From positions 5,394,001 to 5,458,000 of the forward strand of contig JAULSU010000002.1 of NCBI GenBank assembly GCA_030512335.1: a stretch of DNA of 64,000 nt. Direction: 5' to 3'. The translations under genes and the position numbers were made by a program. Of the stretch, positions 44,202 through 57,367 are shown piece after piece; positions within the stretch are counted from its first letter, which is position 1, and every line of letters begins with the position of its first letter. This DNA comes from Immersiella caudata. Lineage: Eukaryota; Ascomycota; Sordariomycetes; Sordariales; Lasiosphaeriaceae. The notes under the pieces are model-generated. The model did not search any database. It was not told the origin of the DNA and saw only the letters and a program-made list of their open reading frames with translations.

Positions 44202-47139
44202 CTAAAGAGCAAGTCCGGTACCATCGCCAGTCCACCTGTACAAAGCCAGGAGTTCCCTGCGACGTTGGTGCTGCTCGCCGAGGTCCTCCGGTACGCGACC
44301 GCGGACCTGAGCGAGAGCGCTCCTCATAACTCTGCTGAAGTTGCGCTGGAACCGAGTCAGCATTGCCGGCCTGCCATGCGGGTTGAAAGTATGAAAACCT
44401 ACCTGGTACTCTGTGTTCAGAGTAACCACGCATGCCTCATGTGCACGGATGATGGTTTCGCAGGCCTTGACGACACTGGGGGAAGCTTCCAGCTGAAGCT
44501 TGTCGGCGATGAGGAGGAGCAGGAAGGATCCCTGCAGGAGGTAGATGCCAAAGAAGAAGGGCATGAATTCGAGACCGGGGTCGAACTCGAGAATGTTGCT
44601 GATGGCCTCGGCGGCCGACACGGCGTGGCCGGTGGCGGTGATGAAGCCTTGGCTGCTGATCCACAGGTCGTTGTCGTCGAGGAGGTTGATTGGATCCCAC
44701 TTGCCGGTGAGAAGAATGTGCAGCACATGCATGACGTGCGTACCATAGGCCATGACGATGCGAGTCTGGATGTCGCTCTCGGTCATGCGGCTGGAGTTGG
44801 TGTGCACGCTGTGGACGCTGTGAACCGAGGGCGTCCCGACATCGTGGGGAAGGTCGTTGGCAGTGGGTACACCAGCTGCCTCGGCGGCCTTCTCATCAGC
44901 GGCCTGCGCTTGTGCGCTCAAGCTCAGATGCCGTTGCTCGAACTTCTTCAAGCTCTGCTCATACGCCTCGAGATGGCGGGTGATCTCGGCGGTCTGGTCA
45001 TCCCACTCACGAGAGGATCGGAAGCCGACACCAAAGCGGGGGTGGTTCCTTGCGTGGTGCAGGTCCACGATCTCGCCGAGGATGGTCATGAGTGGCAGGA
45101 AGTAGCCGAAGATGCTGTGCCCAGTGCACTCAAACGATGGCCCGCGGGCACGGAGTCCTTGAGCAGAGGCGGGATCCGAAGCGAGAACGCTTGGGTCAGT
45201 GTAGGCATGAAAGTTGCCGTTCTGGTAGTCGGTGTCGTCCATGGGCTGGAGCAGGCCGTCGCACTCAATGTCGAGAAGGAACAACGGCCTGTTGTAGCAG
45301 AGGGCGAGGTGGCGATCCACGACGTAGACAAGCCACCAGATGCGCCGCCTTTCTTCCCTCTCCTCCTCAGTGATGACGCCGGGGGTGTTGCCCATCTCCT
45401 CCTCGCCCTCGCCATCGGCATCCATCTCATTCGAGCCAAGGTGCGGCTGCATGGATGGGGCGTTTTGTGGGAGCTCGCGGCCCAGCTTGAGCTCGCGTGC
45501 CAAGGACCACGCCGCGTTCCACCAGCGCAGACTTGCACCCTTGTACTCACTCGCAGAGACCACGGTTGCCAAGTGGATGTAGGTGACCACGTCGTCGAGC
45601 GTGCCGGCGGCACCAAAGGCGCCCGACTCGCCGGTCAAGGCATCCATGCTGATGGAGCCCGGGAGGGCGACGCCGAGACCACCCAGCGCAACACCGTCCG
45701 GAATCGGGCTGGACACTGGCGAGGCCTCCTCCGATGGCGTGTGGATGAGCGGCTTAAGGAGGCTGACGGTGAGCTCCAGAAGCTTTTGGCAGATCTTGCC
45801 GCGCGCGGACGGGACGCTCGTGAGGAAGGGAGCGTCGCTGGTTTGTGCAGCAACCCAGAGCATGCTTGCTAGGAGAGCTGGTTGGCACTGGCGAGGCTTA
45901 GTAGGGTGCAGGAAGGACCGCTTTCGGAACACGAACCCCAAAACGTAAGGCGACATGGGGTGCATCTGGGCCGATGACGAGCTGGCGAAGTAAAGATCGA
46001 TCAGATCGCACGCCAGGGAGACCGGAATCATGTTGCCCAGATGCGGAATGAGCGGCTCGAGCACCGGATACCGCGATTGCGAGTGGCCGAAGTTGTTCTG
46101 CGGGACGTGCGAGGCGAACTGGGGCGGCGGCGACGACATGTTCATCCAGCCCGGCGAGGTTGCCTCTCCGCCCATGGGGTAGGCGCTGAGCGGGCTGGTT
46201 CCGAGGCGGAACGAGTTAGAGGCGTTGGCCGAGTAGGTGGTAGGGCTCTGGGTCTGGAGAGCGTATGGGAGGTCTGGGTAGCTGGACATGTTGCCCTGGT
46301 TGGAGCCATAGGGCGTATGTTGTGCACCGTTCATCATGTGCCCGCGCATCGACTGGCTCTCGTACGCTGGGTGAACGGCCCCGTAGCCGTTGAGGTCCAA
46401 CGCGCCCGGGCTATCCATGTGGTCGCCCCCTGGGTGGCTCGTCATGTGCCCTTGGTGGCCCATATCGCCCAAGCTGTCCATGCTTCCTGTCCTTTGGCTC
46501 CTCATCGAGTCATCCAGGTCGATCTTGACATCGTTGGAGCTTGATTGTTGCTCAGAGATGGGCTTGGTGGTGCTGGCGCTGTCGCTGCGGTTCTCAGAGG
46601 ACTGGCCGTTCTCATCTCCCGACTTCTGGCCGTTGGTGGCGGCGGCAGCAGCAGCCTGGGCGGCGGCTTGTTGAGCGAGGTCTTTCCTGGAGGCCTTGCC
46701 ACGCTTCTTGCGCTCGCGAATGTACTCGCAGCCGAGACCGAATTCTGTCACGGTTAGACAAACCAGTCCAAGAACGGACAGTCAACGACTTACCAATGCA
46801 GTGGGCACACGGATGCTGCCCATCGCACTTTGTTCGCAGCTGGTTGCACTGGTCGCAAGCTCTGCTGATTCTCCTCCGGATGGGGCCCGCGGCGCCAGTT
46901 GCCCTTGCGGTGGGCCCGTATGGGTGCTGGCGGTGTTTTGGCTGCGGCCCGCCTCTCTGGAGATGTGGGTTGTGGACTCCCACATGTTGCTGGAGCTGCT
47001 GAAGGGCGTAGTGAGATCCTTGTGGGAGGCCTTCGAGGCCGTGGTGCATGTGGCCGTTGGGAACATGGCCGTTTGACAGCAGGGTGGTAGAGGGGATGGT
47101 GTGGTAGGGAGAAAACCGGTGGAGCGGATTGGAAAGCAT
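44202..47139 (-). CDS. xlr-1: xylanolytic/cellulolytic transcriptional activator XlnR/XYR1/XLR-1
   Basis: Three exons on the minus strand (46794-47139, 44403-46744, 44202-44345) encode 943 residues, near T. reesei XYR1 (940). The Zn2Cys6 cluster (~95-121) reads ACDQCNQLRTKCDGQHPCAHC followed across the first intron by EFGLGC; spacing is C-x2-C-x6-C-x5-C-x2-C-x6-C. A basic coiled linker follows (YIRERKKRGKASRKDLAQQ). The fungal-specific TF domain spans the middle (LEPLIPHLGNMIPVSLACDL, RRIWWLVYVVDRHLALCYNR, MDDTDYQNGNFHAY), and the end is RREVL/LLALYRWTGDGTGLAL-like, which is diagnostic for XlnR. It activates xylanase, cellulase and pentose-catabolism genes. An acidic DADGEGEEE loop lies in the middle. 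More than 11 kb upstream is free of genes. Confidence 0.97.
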
Positions 47140-47895
47140 CTTGACGGTTGCTGGTGACGGTACTGAGGACGAGTCGTGGTGTATAAGTTTCTGCCGGAGA
47201 TGAGAAGGAGACGATGGATCCGGAATTAGTTAATAAGGGGTCATCAAGACCATGAATTAGTTGTTGAGACGAACTGCTTCAAGCGAGTGAGGGCAGTTGG
47301 TTGAAGCTCTGCTACGTCTGCGATGGGGGAAGAATATGAGAAGCTGTCGACAGCGAGGATGGGAGATGGGAGCTATCTATATCTGAGCTCTTGGCGGAGA
47401 GGTTGGCGAGCTGCCGGACGGGACCCAGAGGAGCCAACGGTAGTCAGACAGTCCGAAGTTCTCTGTGGGGAACGGTCAGTGACAGGCATGAGCATTAATG
47501 GGAGTGCTGGAAAGCATGACAGACACCACCAAAACAGTGGAGGAGATCAACACGGTTGAGGAAGACGGCACGACCATCTGCACGATGGGATGCAAGAGCC
47601 AACGCCGCATGGCGGGGTTGGGGGTGTAGGAGACGTGAGTGGGCGGCCCGGTGAACAGGGGTGGGAGTATGGAAACGGGCGCCGTCCAGAACGTGGATAG
47701 GCAGGGGAGGGGAGGGATCGCCAAACGTACGGGATATGGCACTTGAGGGGCGAGGAGGCCGGCTTGGTCTCGCACGTTGAGCCGGGCTCACTCACTTTCA
47801 CTCTCCCGAGCCCCCCAGAAGCAAACAAGCGACGGGTTGCGTTCCCCCTGTCGCTTCAGACTTCCCACAAGAAAAAAAAAGCTCCGTGTCGTGAG

Positions 47896-47973
47896 CTCTT
47901 CTCTGTTTCTCCGCGTCTCTCTGTCTTTCTCTCCCTCTCTCTCTGTCTCTCGCTCTCTCGCTTTCTCCGTCTC
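47896..47973 (+). repeat. CT-rich pyrimidine tract upstream of xlr-1
   Basis: About 78 bases that are almost all C/T on the + strand (GA-rich in the direction of xlr-1 transcription), about 0.76 kb upstream of the xlr-1 start codon. It may be part of the promoter or leader. Confidence 0.75.
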
Positions 47974-50900
47974 AGGCCTCAGTGATGTGCCGTATAGTGC
48001 TCGAGAGGGGCCGGAACCAGCAGGGCGAGCCAAAAGGGCCAAAGGATGCCGGATTGGAGCAAGGAGCGCAAGTCGGTAGATTTTCGAACGGTTCCTGCTT
48101 CTCCAACTCACTTTGAGCGACTGTCTATGTAGGCTTGGCGTGCAGCTACAGCAGGACGTCGCGAGCGAGCTTGTTGACACCGGGCGATTCGATTGGCGAC
48201 TGGCGCGACTCCGTCTGGTCCAGGGCAATATCGAGTCTCAAGTTTATATTGCGCGGTCAATATAAGCGGCGGGACGGGAGGTAGTTTTGGGGGGGGGCGA
48301 AGGTGTGCGGGCGAGCGAAGCGGGTTGCGTTGGGGTGAGAGGGGGACAGCGGATTTTCTGGAGCAGCTTTGGGGAAGACCTTCGCCAGGGCAAACGTGAG
48401 GATATATGGCGCTCTTTTTTGTCCATCAGCGTGGAGAAGCCGTGGCCAGGGTTTGCCATCCAGCAGGGGCGGGAATGCTGGTCTTGGTGGAGAACCTCAC
48501 CACGCTATCGTAGCAACGCTCCAGAGATGAGAAGCGCTCACCAGCATCCGTCCGCCATCTAGATCGAGCCCACAATGCAACTAATACTGCCGCCCTGGGT
48601 GGGTTCATAGCGATAGCGCAGCGCAGCAGCCGGCACCGGGGCGCTGGTGGGCGAGCGAGGAGGGTAGCCTCCGCTGCCACCCCTCTCCATGGTTGCGATT
48701 CCGCTCTCAAAGCCTCCCACGTAATCGAGGCGCGCTCTGGGGAGGACCAGGAGATGGTGCTGGTGAGTGAGGAGCAGCGATGCCAGGCGGGTCAGGGTGC
48801 CGCAGCGGGCGCTGGTGGTCAACCTGGGTGGCGTGTGCCATCCCTACCCATAACGGCCTTGGCGGCGCATTCGCTCGGCCAGAGTGTCGCCGAAAGGCAT
48901 CATCACATCATGGTGCTCGCCGCGCGCTGCTGACTTGGGAAGTTGGGGTCGGCTTCGGAGACTCGGGGGCATGCCAGATCGGTTGGCAGCCAGGCTTCTT
49001 TCCCCCTCCCGCCGTAGTCCAACGCTCCGCTTTCCTTCAGGTTGCGCACCGCGCTGTACGTCGTGCTGCAGACCCCCTGTCGCCTGAGGTCGGGTCTGCT
49101 TTCCAGACTCCTGGCAAGTGTGGCTCGCTCTCCGCTCCTCCAGATGGGACTTGACCATCCAGATCCGCATTCCGCCGTGTGCCTGCTATAGCGCACGCCG
49201 TTAACGCTCTTTGCAATCCGCCGTGGTATATGTGCCTGTTACTATGCCTTCGGGGACGGACGACGAGTATTCCATGTTTGTCGAACCATTCCATGCGAGA
49301 GTCTGGTTGGGCCAAGCTCATCAGAGTGTCGAGATTACGTTCGTCCAAACCAGCGGTGGTCATGTTTGAGGATGATCGTGCGGGCGGTGGTGCCGTGACG
49401 TCCTCTCCTCGCTGTGGTTCGAAACCCCAGATCACTTCGGATGTCGAGATCTGGGGGGGCGCATCTGGGGGAAGAGGTGACCTGCCATTCTCGCCAAAGG
49501 TGTGGACACCACGATCCGGCCGGTCAAGAAATCGAGGACGGCAGATGACTGACGGAGCTTTTTTTCTCCCTAGCAAGCTGCTAAGTGCAGCGCTGGCGCG
49601 ATCCCCGCCAAGCCAGACCGTCCAAGACGGCGCCCCGCTCCGTTCGTGACGCTCAGGGCTGGACTAAGGCCATCTCACCTCCACTTGGGCAGTTGCGACC
49701 TGTCGTCACCACCGCACACCTCACCTTTGAAGAATTTTGAAGACTCACCGAGCTGCAGACGAGGAAGGAGCACTGGAGTCATCCAGCCCATCAAGGCCCA
49801 CCAATCCACACCGACCCATCAGCCCAGCAAAACCCCACAACCCTGGTGTGCGGGGGGAGTCAGTGAGAAACATTTCTCCACGATGGATTTCCACCTTGCT
49901 CTCTGAAAATCCAACAAAATCCCCCTTGTGCCCATGCGTTCTACTGTGTACTGTAAGTGGGCAATCTCCGCCCAGAAATGCACACAATCACACAAAACCA
50001 AACCAACAACCTGTCTTCAGTCCCCCTAAACTGAACATAACAAAAATCCCTCGCCCCTGAACCAGATGGAGCGCCGATAGTAGCCCGCCCGCCAAACCCG
50101 TTCATCACTTTTGGGAGCCGACGTGCCACAGCTCAGGCCACACTCGCTGAGCGATGTGCCACCGCACAGCGACGCCTTGATTAAGCGACGGTCTCGACAA
50201 CTACTACTGTTCTTTTCGGTGTGCGCGTTAATATCTGTTGCATTGACAATCATCACCGACCATCAGATTGGCGGTGCCACATGACAATTTCCCTCGCCAC
50301 ATCGAACGGGGTCGCCTACGACTGTCCCAAAGCTGCTGGTTCTGCTCCCCAAAGTGTGGTTTTTCGAGAGAGTCGAAATTGCGGAGCATCTGGCCTCGTG
50401 TTGACGGTGCAGGTGGACCTTGGTTGGGTCGGCAGCTCAATATCGACACCCTTATGTCAGGCAATTATCGGCCGAGATAGCGACGAGGGGTTTGGTCTAG
50501 CTGAGCCAGCCGGCAGCCAGCCAGTTGCGGATTGAAACAAGTTGACGGCCTGGAAGCCAATCACGCAGAGCCTCAATCTAAACGCCTGCAGACAAGCTTC
50601 CCACTTGGGACCAAAACACAATGCGAGCCCACTCAACGCCGGCCTCTCCCTCCGGCAATGGCCACTTCTTGTGAGAGGACGTGGCTGTTGGCGCGACTTC
50701 AGGAGCACCCTACTGCGCAACGAGCAACGCCGGGACCGCCGGACCACAGACCACTGATCACGGGCCACAGGCCACGAAGGCACGGCATGAAGGCCGATGC
50801 AATTGCCAGGCAAGATACGCCAGGCAGGAGGAACAGCGCGCAATCCGAACGGGCAAGTCAGGAGCGCGGGGCCGGGCAATGCCAATCAAGATGCCGTTCT

Positions 50901-53900
50901 CCGCATCCAGACGAGCGACCGACCCCTCTTCTTCCCAGGAAACAGGAATGCGAAGGCGAGCTGAATTTCGCCTCAGTAAGCACTGACACTGGGGACAGTC
51001 TGTGATCACCGCCGCCGCATATGCATCGGTCACTTTCCGTCAACAGTCTTTCTCGTCTTGGTGGCGGTGCGGTGAACTACTGCTCGTCGAGCCCGGTACC
51101 AGTCGACGCACAAGTTGTGGTACCTGAAATATAGATTGCGAGCACCTCACGGCTCAGCTTTCTCGACGGTCCTGATTGGGGACATCCGCCTTTCGCTTCC
51201 GTGTTGGCAGCTGTCGTGCGCTCAAACTTTCCGCCCTCAACCTGTCTGACAACGGTGGCTGGAGCAGGCACCGGCCCCCCTCAATCGAGGATACCGTCAG
51301 TCTCCTCGCAGTGCGGAGCGGGATCCTCCTTCGCGAGTGCCGTCTCCCGTTCCACAAGCTTTCCCACACCGCGCCGCGCAACCACCGCACCCACCGCACA
51401 CCACCCAAATCTCGATAGACTGCATGACAGGAGAATCAGACCGTGCACGACGCCTGCCATAAGGCCCCATTTGAGCGCCTATCTGGACTGCCCACACCTC
51501 AGGACATCGCGATAGTTGAGAGGGGTGATGTTCAATTCCCCCGCTTTCCGCTTTGCGGGGGGGGAAATGGAAACTTTTTTACGGCGCCGTTTCACCGTTA
51601 CGGAGCTACGCCGTTTGGAGACAGAAGAGGAAGTGATCCAGAAGCCTAGCGCTTCTGCGCCACCAGCTTGGTTGCTTTCTGGGCGCAAGCACCACGGCTC
51701 GTCATGATCCCTGTCGCCGCGAAGAGAGGTCTGAACGGCCGACGGACCGAAACTCCACATGCAGGCCAGATCGCGTCTGCGCCGTTGAAGGCTTCGACAA
51801 CTTTGATTCGCGATGCCACAACGCGACCCCTGTCCGCGCATGTGGCCCTCCAATTTACTGCACCAACCAAACCCCCGTGTGAGCGCCACATCGCTGATGT
51901 GTGCCCGAAACCCCGTGGCCCCCCCTGACGGGTCTCGTACCGCGTGTCAAACATGGAGATTTCCGTCATCGCCGTTTTCTACGGACGGCACAACCTCCTC
52001 GCTCACCCCTCTTTGCTTGAGCGCGGCAGGCCGTGACGAACGTGCACCCACCTCCCAGGTGACTCGATCTGAGAGCACCACCACGCCGCACCGCTGCAGC
52101 AACGCAACTGCCTTCAGCCCACCCAGCCCAGCGCACTCGCAGAGAAGTGCCAGAGCCAGGGTTGCACGTCAAATCTGGTCCCCGTTCCCACAAGCGCCAG
52201 GCTTACACGAGCTGCCGAATCCTCCAATCTCGCAACTCAAATCTCGAAGCTCGACCCATCATGCGCGCCAACGGTCTGCCTACTACCTACCTAGCTGTAG
52301 TAGCCACCCTTTCCTCCGTCGCGACCACGCGGCAGGGGCATACGGCATCCATCCCCAGATGCGGCTAGCTACCGCAACGGCTTTTGGCCCTTCCTGCGCA
52401 GCAGGGCTCTCGGAGGCTTGAGTCTGCAGAATGTTTCATTCCGACAGAAGAGTCGTTCTGGATATCTCAACCCAAGGTGAAACCAGATACTCTGGGACAG
52501 CTCTTCAGCCTAGCCTCGAACGGGACGGGAGCGGCCTTGGCCGTATCCAGGAACTGGGGTTCGCGAGCACACAGCGCGCTGGGCGAAATATTCTCGCCTG
52601 CCGTCTCGTTTCTGCGCAGCCCAGCGGGTCGCTGCTCTGGAGGAGCTTTCTGCCTCTTGGTTGCAGAATGGGAGGCCATCTGACGCGGCAAGATGAAAGC
52701 GAGGTATCCACTCCCGAGGTCGTAGTATCGGCAGCTACCGATGCAAAGTCTCCGTCGTACTCCACCACCAGGCGACTGCCATGGCGATACAACTGCAAAC
52801 AAGAGTCTACTACGGCTTGGAGGCTAACAGACATGCCGACGATGTCTGCCACATGGGCACAATTTGGTTCTCTAGATTACCTGCCACCTCCTTTCTTGCT
52901 TTCGGGGGAAATGGGGGGTAGGCTGCTGCTCGCGGGTAGGAGCACTTGTTTATCGGTCCCGGTGCAATCTATTTGGCCCCTAACACACCCCGCTGGGGTA
53001 CGCGGGAAGGGGACCGCCTTTCCACTATGGAAGGTTTCGGACGCCAGAACATAGGCCTACAGACCGCCCTGAACACAAAGACATGAAGATGCCGAGCGTC
53101 ATCTCCAGCCCAGTTCACCTTCCTCATCGAGCTCGAGGAGCACTTTCATCCCCGCAGACACCTGCACCCCATGCCAAGACTGCGGCATTGTTTGGGTTTC
53201 GACGGCATCGTGGGGACCTCATCGTAGCTAGCTGGCGCTCGATGAGACTGCTTCCAGCATCGCTGCTACGCTCTATAGCCCACATGTTCGGAAGATATGG
53301 GGAGCCCGAATGGGTTAGCCTGGGCCAGTTGCCAGTCAAGCACCACCATGACGCTGCTGTCCGCCCTGTCAGGCACGCATGTCAAGCACGTCTCAGGAAC
53401 GGCTGACGAGAGAACAAAGGCCCACAGGGGTCTCGGAGCTGCAAGCGTCAAGCAAGGTACATGCAAGCTCAGAAACCTGGTCAGAAGATGACGGTGTGGT
53501 GCAACATCATATCGACGCTGGCCGCTTCTCCAGTCATCATCTATCTCCTACAAAACTAGACCCATCCCAGTCAACGACGGTAGTCCCTCACATGATCTAC
53601 TGGCAGGCAGCCAATGGCCTCTCGCCGTTATGCTCCTGACGGGACGCATTATAGGGTGCTAGATTGCAGCCACGTGCAGGACTGTAGACAAGGTGGCTGG
53701 GTCCGTTGGAGAAGCCCAGCATGTCCTCAGTGCGGTTCACTCGGCTTGTGAGGGCGGATCGAGTTTGGTGGACCCCGAGGTGGCCTCGATATGAAGTCGA
53801 ATGCTGGTCTAGACGGAATCAGACCAGGGGCTGTTAGACGCCCGCTGATCTTATCGACAAGCGCAGTGCTCAGCATCCCCATCCGGACTCCCCTGCATAG

Positions 53901-56900
53901 TCGAGAGGCCTATATCACCGGAACTGATGGGCGGCGATAGATTGGCCTTAATTAAGTGGGCAATATCTGGGACCGCCCACAATGGGCGTACCCGCCACTG
54001 GCCCTGGAGAATGCGACAGCCTGGTGAGAGGGCTAGGCCAAACGCAGACAAAAAATGTCTACATTTTTGCGCAGCAATAAACAATCGCGACAAGCATAAT
54101 TCGGAGCATAATGGTCGAGACTAGAACGCACACACTGACCAGGTCGGCAGATGGGAACTGGTGTTTCTACCAGAGGTCATACGTACACCGGAACAAGACG
54201 TCCACTGACAAACGGGGCAAGATCCGCTGACAGTCGTGCCATGGACAATGTCGACGTGGTCCGGAGAGACCGCGTCACCGCATTTTGAAGCTATTCCATC
54301 TTTCTTGGGCGGCCTTGGGCCCCGTGAAGCAAGCAGGGGGCCGGAGGCGGCTCAAATGTTTCTCGGATGGGGCAAGCGTCAAACCTGGGGAGGCTGTGGT
54401 TCGGCGTTGGGGACGACTGAGACTCACACACACTTCAGTGCGAGCCGCGTAGACCCCTGTGGCATCCAACGGTGACCAATGAGGAGGAAGTGGTCGGCAA
54501 TACTTTGCCCCGGAGCAGGTGTGCGCCATTGGGCCCCTGTGCCCTCGTGTCGAGGTGCCAATCCTCGGAGGACGCACCCTCAATGCGGCAGTCACCCCCG
54601 CCCAGCGTTCTGTTTCGGCGCGCCCCAGCGGCACTTGTCTAATCAGGGCCAAAGCTTATGCCCCCAGCGCACAGGGGGGTTTTGCGGGGAAGGCTAGGAT
54701 TGTGGTGGCATTCCGTGGGCGGTTCCCTAAAGCAAAATGGGGGGCAAGAACTGCGCGGGAACCCCAAAAACCAGCTGTCTATTTCTCGTGGTTCTTGATC
54801 ACCGTCCGGGGCCGAAGGGCAAAAAGCAATGGAACTTTTCCTCCACGCCTTTTGCAGGGCCAGACGTGCAACGACATTCGACGGCGATATCCGAGATAGT
54901 TGGGACCCCGGTGAGCAGCGCAGGGCCGCCACGCCACTAACGCCCAACGTTAACTGTGCGCCAGCATCTCGTGGGGAATAACCTCCGAGTCGATCGATCT
55001 TGTCTTTGGCGCAAGTCCGCACAGGCCGACGCAGAGATGGTGGGAGACTATAGACGCTAGCGCCCACTGCTCACATCGTCAGAGTGGGCGACCTGATGAA
55101 GCCCTTCGCTGCAGAAACACATCCTCTGCCGCAGGAAAGCGCTTCCCCCCCCAGCTTTGTCGCCGCGTCGCACGGCGCTCTGCAGCTTCCTCAAGCATGA
55201 AGCCAACCTCTCTTGCTCCATCAAGCGGCCCGGAGGACGGAAAACCGTTCGAGCGGCGACGACACACAGCGCAAAGGCAGAGGTGTTTGGTGTTGTGCCG
55301 CCTCGACTGACACAGTCTGTGTTTTGGGTGCACCGGCAGAGGCCCCCTGCAGCCCTCCGACCCCCCACCCGCAGCGCCCAAAACATCGGCCAGGGCCAGC
55401 AAAGCCATGGCCACCAGTTTTGCGGGAAGCAGGGGCATCCCCGCAATGATGTGAATAACGTCATCCTGAACCTCTCTGAGCCCTTTCGAAGATCAAACGG
55501 CGATTGGCATCGACTCTGGGGTGACCCCTACCGCCCTCGTCGCCCTCGCCATCGTCTGAACATTTGTTCCCCTGTCAGAGCCAGTCGTCCGCAAGTGTGG
55601 AACAGAGATTTGCCAAAATAAACCCATCGTCTCAAGGGCCATTCCCTTGCCCCTCCGGATCATCATCCAGGCCTTGCCAGTGGCAATGCTTCCCCAGGCG
55701 CATGATGGACATGGCTTGCAGTCGTCGCGTGCCATCCCATGCTATAACCCTGGCGGCCTTCTAGAAGGCTGCCTCATCCATCGCACAGAAGGCCGGGGCC
55801 CCAGTAGGGCCTATTCAAGATCTCAAATCTGAGCCGTGGGGGTTGGACGTCCTGCCCGCTATGACTTCCCAACCGCTCTCGCAGAAATTAGGATCGTGTG
55901 GAGTGATTTGTGGATTCTCTCTCAGCACGGAGGACAGGTCTCGCTGTTTTTTACACTCAGTCTCGCCACCCCCAGGTCCGGAAGGTCGGAGGCGAGCGGG
56001 ATCTCCTCTGTCACGCGAGAAAAGGTTACTACCCGCCCCAGTTCTTGTCGGGAGGAGAAGGGGGATGCTGTGGGTTCTCTCCGCTTTCGCTTTGGCTTTT
56101 GTTTGGAAATCAGGTGAGAGTTAGGCCACAAAGCAAAACAGGTGTTGCTGGCTTGGGGTTGGTAGCACGTCTGCCTGGCTCGCAACCAGCAACATCAGCC
56201 CTAACACGCCGTTGGGCGCAGTTTGGGATAGGCGGCTGGTAAAGGCAGGTGAGGCTCACGCGCGTGGGAAGGGGGACACACACGGCATCCCCAGACCAGA
56301 TCCGCGTTTTGGATATTTGCATACCCATCCAATCGCAAGGACAAGGTCTGCCCTGCTTTCCATCTTCTCGGAGCCTCTCAGCCACTCAGAGACTCTGCAG
56401 AGTCTCAGGCGTGGTGTGTTCCTGCCAAGTGGCAGTCATCCTCATGCCTCGGCCACGGCGACGGCCTTCGAGAAGCATCCGACACGCACCTCAAGCTGCA
56501 TGGGCATTGCATCGCCAGCCGTGTCTCCTCCTCCCATCTGATGTCTTCCGGGCAGACGATCATGTCTCGCCACCTCTCTGCCTCAGGTCATTGTCCGCTA
56601 GGCGTCGATGATCTCTGCAGCTCCGGCATTGTTGTCACCCTCCTCTCCGTGTCCCGTCTCCTCTCACCCACCTCTGTCACTCTGCTCTCCGTTGTTGGAC
56701 TCGAGCCTCCCCCCTTTGGGACGTCTGCTGCAACGACGGCTCACCCTGAGGCAAAACATCACTCGGGCGTCGGCCACCGCGAACAGGGCACATCCTTGTG
56801 TTCCACGTCCCAACGCGGATGTTGCTGCCAGCAGATACCGAGCACGGTGGTTGACTATCTCTTCATGCGAGATCTGATGGAACGTGGCACACACCTCGGA

Positions 56901-57308
56901 GCAGCATGGCAGGGACAGGCCCGGTTGCAAGACTGCAAGATCGTGAGCGGCATGCTACGAAGGCGAGATGAAAGATGCAAGATCTGGACGGCAGGAGGAC
57001 AGAACATGCGAGATCTAGTCCCTTGGTGCATGCAGTAGCTTGTTTGTTGGACGGACGGACAAGTGTCATCCCCCCCCCCTTTGCTCTGTTTTGGAATGGC
57101 ATGGCATTCGAGAAGGTTTCCTTTCCGGCTTGGGTCCCAGGTCGTGGGGATGGAAGGTTCGGATGAGAGGGAGAGAGAGGTCCGGTTTGGCATGTTGATG
57201 GGTTGTCATGTCGTTGGGTGTGTACGTAAGGTATGATGTTGGGATCGCTGTTGAACCGTCGTCATCTGGTGTTGACGGAGGCCGTTGGGACGGATGGATT
57301 CATCGTCG

Positions 57309-57367
57309 CCGTCTGAAGTTCAGACGGTGGATGTCAGTCTGTCTGTCAGCTGACAGACACCATCCAC
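57309..57367. repeat. two adjacent perfect inverted repeats
   Basis: Repeat 1 at 57309-57327 has 9-base arms (CCGTCTGAA / TTCAGACGG) around one G. Repeat 2 at 57340-57359 is a 20-base perfect palindrome with arms TGTCTGTCAG / CTGACAGACA. Repeat 2 is itself flanked by GTGGATG (57327-57333) and CATCCAC (57361-57367). The DNA could form stem-loops or be a dimeric protein site. Confidence 0.85.

Noticed and set aside
44265..45872. 535-codon open frame on the + strand
   Set aside because: Antisense to xlr-1 coding sequence, which is strongly conserved; treated as a shadow.
52431..53054. 207-codon + strand frame in the long gene-free interval
   Set aside because: Overlapped by frames on both strands, no signal peptide, domain or splice-joined neighbour.
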